Assembly: GCA_963693085.1 (NCBI GenBank)
Contig: OY856410.1
Span: forward strand, 559,725,906 to 559,789,905
Origin: Alisma plantago-aquatica
Lineage: Eukaryota; Streptophyta; Magnoliopsida; Alismatales; Alismataceae
DNA length: 64,000 nt
Direction: 5' to 3'
This document shows positions 58,840-64,000 of this stretch, in pieces. Position 1 is the stretch's first letter. Every line of letters begins with the position of its first letter. The position numbers and the translations under genes are program-made. The notes under the pieces are model-generated. The model was not told the origin of the DNA and did no database searches. It worked only from the letters and a program-made list of their open reading frames with translations.

Positions 58840-60233
58840 TTGTACTACAAAAGGAAATATATGCAATTTAGTACAAAACTCAATTTTGACTTATTTGATT
58901 GATTTGAAAGGTTGACGATATAATTAGGACTTTAATTAATTATCGCTCCCACTATTTTGTTCAAATTGATAGCCCTCACCATCAATTCGGAAGATTACAG
59001 CGTACAATCTTCTAGTTGGTCAAGATCAATATTTCATCAAGTCATGAGTCAGCTTTGGCTAATCGCCCACAATCTTGACTATTTAGGTAGGCCATTATGC
59101 CAATTGCATCATATGCAACTCTTGATAAATGAACATGTGCAACACCTTGCCATGAACATTCCATGCCTCTGGGCTTAGACTCTCTAAGAATCACCAGTTA
59201 AGTCTAACCCAAAAGCTGACACGGTAAACATGCACCCTGCTTTGGCAGAACCTACATGCTTACCCTTCACACTTCCGTGAGATAGATAGCGCACCACGCT
59301 TTGGCGTAACCTATGCTTGGTCGATCAAGTTTTTCATGTCTGCCGCTAATGGAAGGCGTAAAAGACTTAATATTTAGATCAGGGATTTGGTTTTTATAGG
59401 TACATATACATATCCAATCACACAATACATAGTATGTATCATATACATGCTATATCCCACATAAAACATGTGAAACGATAAAAGCGATGATTATGGACAT
59501 CCTAATGTGATTCCTCAAGCCAAGAGGAATCATGGGCATCTAGGTCTACATCACATGCAACATGTACAAGATGAAGTTTGTGTTGTAGCCGTCTGAGTTG
59601 ATCAACTCATCACATGAATGACCTACTCATCCTGCCCGTTCGTGTGGGTGCCACCAGCTGATCGATTGGCTCCTCCAACTGATCAGTTCACCTGGTCATC
59701 GTGCATCTCCTCATGGCTGCCACCCGGTTATCTCACTCCTCAAATCGGTCGTCTGGATCGCCAACCGATCGGTTCACACCTTGAACTGACCGTCTCAGTT
59801 GTCGTCAGATGTCCTCCTTTCTTTGACATAATAGGAAATAAAATCTATCCTATTTACATGTGAAAAGGGAAACCCCAAGTTACATTCGGGGGGAGCAAAG
59901 GTAGAAAATAAATCTTGAATTATTTCGAGTTACATCAGGAATAGGAGATAGGGAATCGGTGTGCAGAACGAGATGCAAGCAACCACATACAACCAAGAAC
60001 ACATACATAGGGTTTTTTGGCTATAACCACGCTATACATCCATCACAAAACTCATTTCAGGGCGACACAAATCGAGTGCATTCATATTACATATCACATA
60101 TGTATATTGAGATTTTTGGATTTAGGATTGGACATGCATAAAGCCAATTTTATTCTCATCGTATGCAATAAATAAAGGTAACAAACCAAAATCGATCATA
60201 TCGATAATCCTAAAGTATAGAGCATTTGATGTG
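58840..60233 (-). other. C1 5' leader
   Basis: Non-coding, ~1.4 kb. It carries a further CCGATCGG-type cluster at about 59655-59800 (AACCGATCGGTTC near 59760), so the palindromes are not confined to the LTR. Confidence 0.75.
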
Positions 60234-60245
60234 GCTCTGATACCA
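60234..60245 (-). other. C1 primer binding site (tRNA-iMet)
   Basis: The minus strand reads TGGTATCAGAGC, one base from the 5' LTR, fixing the element's orientation. Confidence 0.95.
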
Positions 60246-60246
60246 C

Positions 60247-62426
60247 TGTTGGGTTTTATGGGAGACAGAGAAGGCAGCAGAAACAAAAAAAAATATTCTC
60301 CCAAACCCAGAACAAAGGAAACACGTCAACGTCTATACAATAGGAAGGATGGTTTGTAGAGGCATACCTTGTCCCGAGGCTTGCTCGGTGACTTTACCTC
60401 GTGGTTTGCGCGGTCTTCACCTTCGGTCTTGGATGGTGTCTGTGCAGCTCCTGGTATCACCGGGAGTGTCAGGATTGACAGTTGTCCTCCGAGCGATAGA
60501 AGTCTCCCGCCTCTAAAGTAGTCCACACGGACCACCTCGAACTCTGATCTCCTTGTCCCATAAGGAATCGGAAGGAGTCACACCCTCCTATCGGCGTACT
60601 AGTCACTGACACACTCTCCTGCCACCAGTCACTTTCTGTAGTTGTCTTTCCCTTATTGTGCCTCCCTTATCGGGTAGCACTTGCTCGGGCTCTCTCTCGG
60701 TTACCAAAACCACAGAGAATGACAACTTTGAAGAGAAACTAATGCACTGAGTTGTGTACCAGAGAAGCCCCCACTACCCCTATATATAGGAGGGTCATGT
60801 GATAGGGTTCTCTACCCTGGGCAATGCAGTAATAATGTAGGAGTAGAAGGGTTCGAGATTGTCCACAAAACAACCAACTACGCCACCTAAAATGATCATT
60901 TGGTGATCTCAACCGATCGGTTCACACCTGAACCGATCGTTTGGGACACCTGAGCCGATTGGTTCATCACATGAGCCGATCGGTTCGTGGTCCTCGTCCA
61001 ACTCAAATTGACTTTCAAATTTGTCTCTGATTAATCAAATACTAATCCTTGTCCAAATCAAATTTGTACAAGTAAAACAAATTGTATTTGCAAAATAGTC
61101 TTCTGACTTTCCAAACGATCTCGGTTGGACCATTTGAGCCAATCGGTTCAACACTTGAACTGGTCAGTTCATCCTATCATGAGTCGATCGGTTCACCAAC
61201 CTGATCCGGTCGTTTCATCACATGATCCGATCGGTTGGGGCAGCAGACTTGTGCAATTCAGTCAATTGTAGGTTCAATCAATCTGATACTCTAACCAATC
61301 GGTCCAACACCTTGAACACTATGATATTGAGCTATCAATTGATTGAGTGTTTAATTGAACTACTAAACTCCTTTAGTAATCAATCTAAACATGGTTTGTG
61401 GATAAACTCCTCTTCCAGGTTAAATCCTATGTGTGTGACCCTGCAGGTCCATTTCACGTTAGCAGTGAAAGTCCATAACACTTATGAATTCACAAGCAAA
61501 GAGCGGTGCCTAGTCGCACATCAGTGCTACCCAAGTGAAATAGAAAGTTGGAGAACAACTTTCAATCCTACAATCTGTGAATGGTGTTACAGTGAATGTA
61601 TAATTCCTTTGTCACTGATATCCCGAATGAACTCAAGGCATGGAACAGTCATCCTGTCAACGTTCATTCACTTTCTTGATCTCAGAGTAGATTGGAGGAT
61701 ATATGTATGACATCAATATCACATACTGATTTACACATGTGTGTGCACGCCTATCTCAATCCTACTCATCAAGTGGCCATGGATATCAAACTCCCTCAAG
61801 AGGGACAAATCCCATTTCTATCACTCACCACTCAAAATCCCCATGTGTCAAAGCCACCCAATCATCACCTTTATAACAACCCATGTTTCAAGACTGCTTT
61901 TGATGATGTCAATGTGTACCCAACAACATGTGTTGAGTGTAGTGATTTTAGGTCTAAGAATCACATTCACCACCATCACTGTGAGAACTGACTGTGACTA
62001 CCATGCCATGGTTCCATGTGTCAAACTCACAATGGGTTTGTCCGGTAAACTTGTTCTCTAACAAGTACCTATGTGTTTGGTTTGATATCTCCATATCATG
62101 ACTAATGAGATTTTGTCATCAACCAACACCACAATCTAGTCTTGTGTGTCATTGATGTCTATCTTCCTTCCACAATGACATCCGACTAGGGACATAACAA
62201 GAATGTACAAACTCTTAGCATCTGTATGATCTCATCGTTCAGGTCCTCAACCTGAAAGCATACGTCATTGAGTACTGTCATTCTCTAGACATTCAATCTG
62301 TTCTATCATTATCTCATATGACTGAACCAGAAAGAATTGGAAGCTTGCCTTTGATCTTTATCAAATCAATCTTAATGTATCCCACCAATCATCCCATGAT
62401 TGGCTCTCAGGGCATACATACCAACA
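60247..62426 (-). mobile_element. C1 5' LTR
   Basis: 2180 bp, TGTTGGGTTT to CATACCAACA. It differs from the 3' LTR by several small indels and scattered substitutions, so this insertion is clearly older than the Sirevirus. Confidence 0.92.
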
Positions 62427-62431
62427 ACACA
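62427..62431. repeat. Target site duplication, right
   Basis: ACACA, matching 53400-53404. Confidence 0.9.
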
Positions 62432-64000
62432 TCATCGGCGCACCGGGATACAACAATGCCATGCAAAATTACCAAAATCCCATGGAAAACAAATTAGTCA
62501 GTGATCGTGCGTGGAGGAGAAAATGAAAATCTGGCCTATAGATTCTCCTTCCTCACCTGGCCAAGACATGGCTGTGAGAGAGAAGCAACCACATCGACCA
62601 AAAACTGGGGAAAAAGGGAAGCCGATCCCATGACGAGAAATAACTACACCAATTGTCTAGAAACACCCCAGCAAAGTCAACGGCGCGGGAACCAAGATAA
62701 TCGAGTGCCAAAACATAGGGTATCACACAATATTTCAAAGTCTACAAAGAATAAGACTAGAATAGGGAAAGCTCGTGCACTCCAGTTTTGGATAAATTGA
62801 CACTACACAAAGCTTCCTAAGGGTTGAAGAAATTGTTCGACACCATCCAAAAAGGAAACTCACACTAGGGTAGTACTGGCGAGATCCCCCAACCAAACCC
62901 GATCCGTTGAAGTTGTGCAACTACACAGAAGGCTAGGCAAGCTTATGTAGGATGTTGGTAATGATTTCGACAAGTACAAGGGTGGTTTCAGAGATCTACT
63001 TATAGACAATGAAGCACCGAGCAAACAGGAAGGCCAGCATAGTCAGAAACATGGGAAGTTGAGATCCTTCTTTTCTGAATCATATATAGAAGTGACCAAA
63101 CCCTGAAAAGTTAGGCTTAATTGATTCAGAAAGGTACGAGGATTATGGAGGAAGGATCAGAAAAGGAAATCAAGGAAAGGAAAGAGAGATCACGGTGGGG
63201 GAAACTCAGAATCATTGTAGTGCTGAAAAAGGAAATAGCTGGAGGAAGAAGAACAATGATGATTGTACGATCAAAAGGCAATGGTTTGCATTAAATTCAA
63301 ATCCAAACAAAACCCACATGACAATAGGCATAGCCGACTTTAGTAAATCTGAGAAAAATAAATGTGATAAGGAAATAACAAATTTGATTAAAGTGGATAT
63401 ACACATTATTTCCTTTTTCTCTTTTCTTTAATAGAGGGTTCAAACGTTAACCAAATTATATGAAATTTTGCATTAAGACTAAATTAGATATGTAGATTCT
63501 GAACATGAAGTTATATTTTCCTTTTGAAAGCTTTTCATGTGTTAAATAAATCAATTCTCATTTTCTTTTTCCTCCTTCATTAATGACATTAGGATTACCT
63601 AAATTTTCTCAAACTTGAACCACACATCATATTTAATGTGTTGGTTACAAATTTGCCATCAATTTTACATATTGGGGTTGTTTGTATATTTATTTAATAT
63701 TTTGAAGGTTCTACACACTTTCTCTTTCTTGATTTCACCTTTTAAGCAAACATTTTCCATATTGCTTGAAAATTCACCCAAAGGCTATATTTATTATGTA
63801 GATTATGAATCTAAGATTATTTTCCTATTTTGGACTCATTTATTATTTTATTTGATATTTTGGGAAAACACACTTCTTGTTTTCCAATTTGAATTAAATG
63901 AATTACTATTATGTGAATAATGTGAAACTTGACTCCCAAGGCAATTGGCACCCAAGGAACATAATTTTAAACTTATGTTTCACTTTTGGGATTTCTTTTT

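Larger units (their letters stand above)
53405..62426 (-). mobile_element. Complete C1 element: GAG-only copia-like retrotransposon
   Basis: 9022 bp: LTR 2201 bp, internal 4641 bp, LTR 2180 bp, TG...CA termini with TGTTGG/CCAACA inverted ends, tRNA-iMet primer site, polypurine tract and 5-bp duplication. The only recognisable coding sequence is a copia-type gag. No protease, integrase or reverse transcriptase can be found. This agrees with terminal-repeat elements carrying only GAG, which depend on a full-length partner. The alternative, that a pol region was replaced or has decayed beyond recognition, cannot be excluded. Confidence 0.9.
42293..64000 (-). mobile_element. R-family LTR-internal-LTR-internal-LTR array
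   Basis: Three copies of a ~3.55-kb LTR begin at 42293, 48290 and 51663, each with TTGTAAAGAAGTGAAACCACC. Primer sites lie directly left of the second and third, and a polypurine tract directly right of the first, so all are in minus orientation sharing internal segments. Such LTR-sharing arrays usually arise by unequal recombination between LTRs. The right end is outside the window. No gag or pol is seen in either internal segment. Termini (TGTTGTAACATACC) and the tRNA-iMet site suggest Ty3-gypsy, but that is tentative. Confidence 0.85.
51663..64000 (-). mobile_element. R LTR copy C, interrupted by the C1 element
   Basis: LTR sequence occupies 51663-53404 and resumes at 62432-64000. It still lacks ~216 bp relative to the end of copy A, which would lie beyond the window. 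The first base pair of the LTR is changed (AG for TG). The interruption is exact and flanked by ACACA. Confidence 0.9.

Overview
The window is a stretch of repeat-rich nuclear DNA from a land plant, most likely an angiosperm. The evidence is an 18S rRNA-like block that matches plant 18S, and plant-only retrotransposon lineages: a Sirevirus-type Ty1-copia element, an Athila-type and a chromodomain-bearing Tekay/Del-type Ty3-gypsy element, and plant L1-type LINEs whose ORF1 carries a DUF4283-like domain. I found no convincing host protein-coding gene, tRNA gene or CRISPR array. Nearly everything is mobile-element or rDNA-derived sequence, much of it decayed and nested. The species cannot be named from the sequence alone.

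Layout. 1-2090: partial LTR (minus) of a copia-like family called C1 here. 2091-4439: fragment of a gypsy-type LTR (minus). 4440-9047: displaced rDNA block, made of a spacer with a 171-bp tandem array and ~260-bp subrepeats followed by the first two thirds of an 18S pseudogene. 9048-16304: a nearly full-length decayed LINE (minus), bounded at both ends by the same 16 bases of 18S. 16321-16639: the 3' end of a second LINE of the same family, abutting the same 18S 16-mer. 16640-24460: a young Sirevirus-like copia element (plus) with a truncated 5' LTR. 24461-37789: an Athila-like element (plus) lacking its 5' end; between pol and the 3' LTR it carries a plant-transposon-type ORF and an ORF with two successive Ulp1 (C48) peptidase-like domains. 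38023-42292: 3' LTR, chromodomain and integrase remnant of a Tekay-type chromovirus (minus). 42293-64000: an LTR-internal-LTR-internal-LTR array of a family called R here (minus), with very long LTRs and a tiny non-coding internal region. R's first LTR holds a 5'-truncated LINE, and its third LTR holds a complete 9.0-kb C1 element (53405-62426) with a perfect 5-bp target duplication and a GAG-only coding capacity.

How it fits together. The relative order of insertion can be read from nesting: C1 is inside R; the R array interrupts the chromovirus; the Sirevirus ends inside an Athila gag; two LINEs sit at one exact position of an old 18S copy. The Sirevirus is the youngest by its near-identical LTR segments. 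Four of the LTR families carry clusters of short palindromes built on CGGTC/GACCG or CCGATCGG, usually close to a TATA box.

Most noteworthy: (1) two LINE 3' ends joined to exactly the same 18S site, suggesting a plant L1-type LINE with rDNA target preference; (2) the tandem Ulp1-like ORF inside an Athila-type retrotransposon, behind what looks like its own promoter region; (3) the R family architecture and a 45-bp perfect inverted repeat sitting on a deletion junction inside it.
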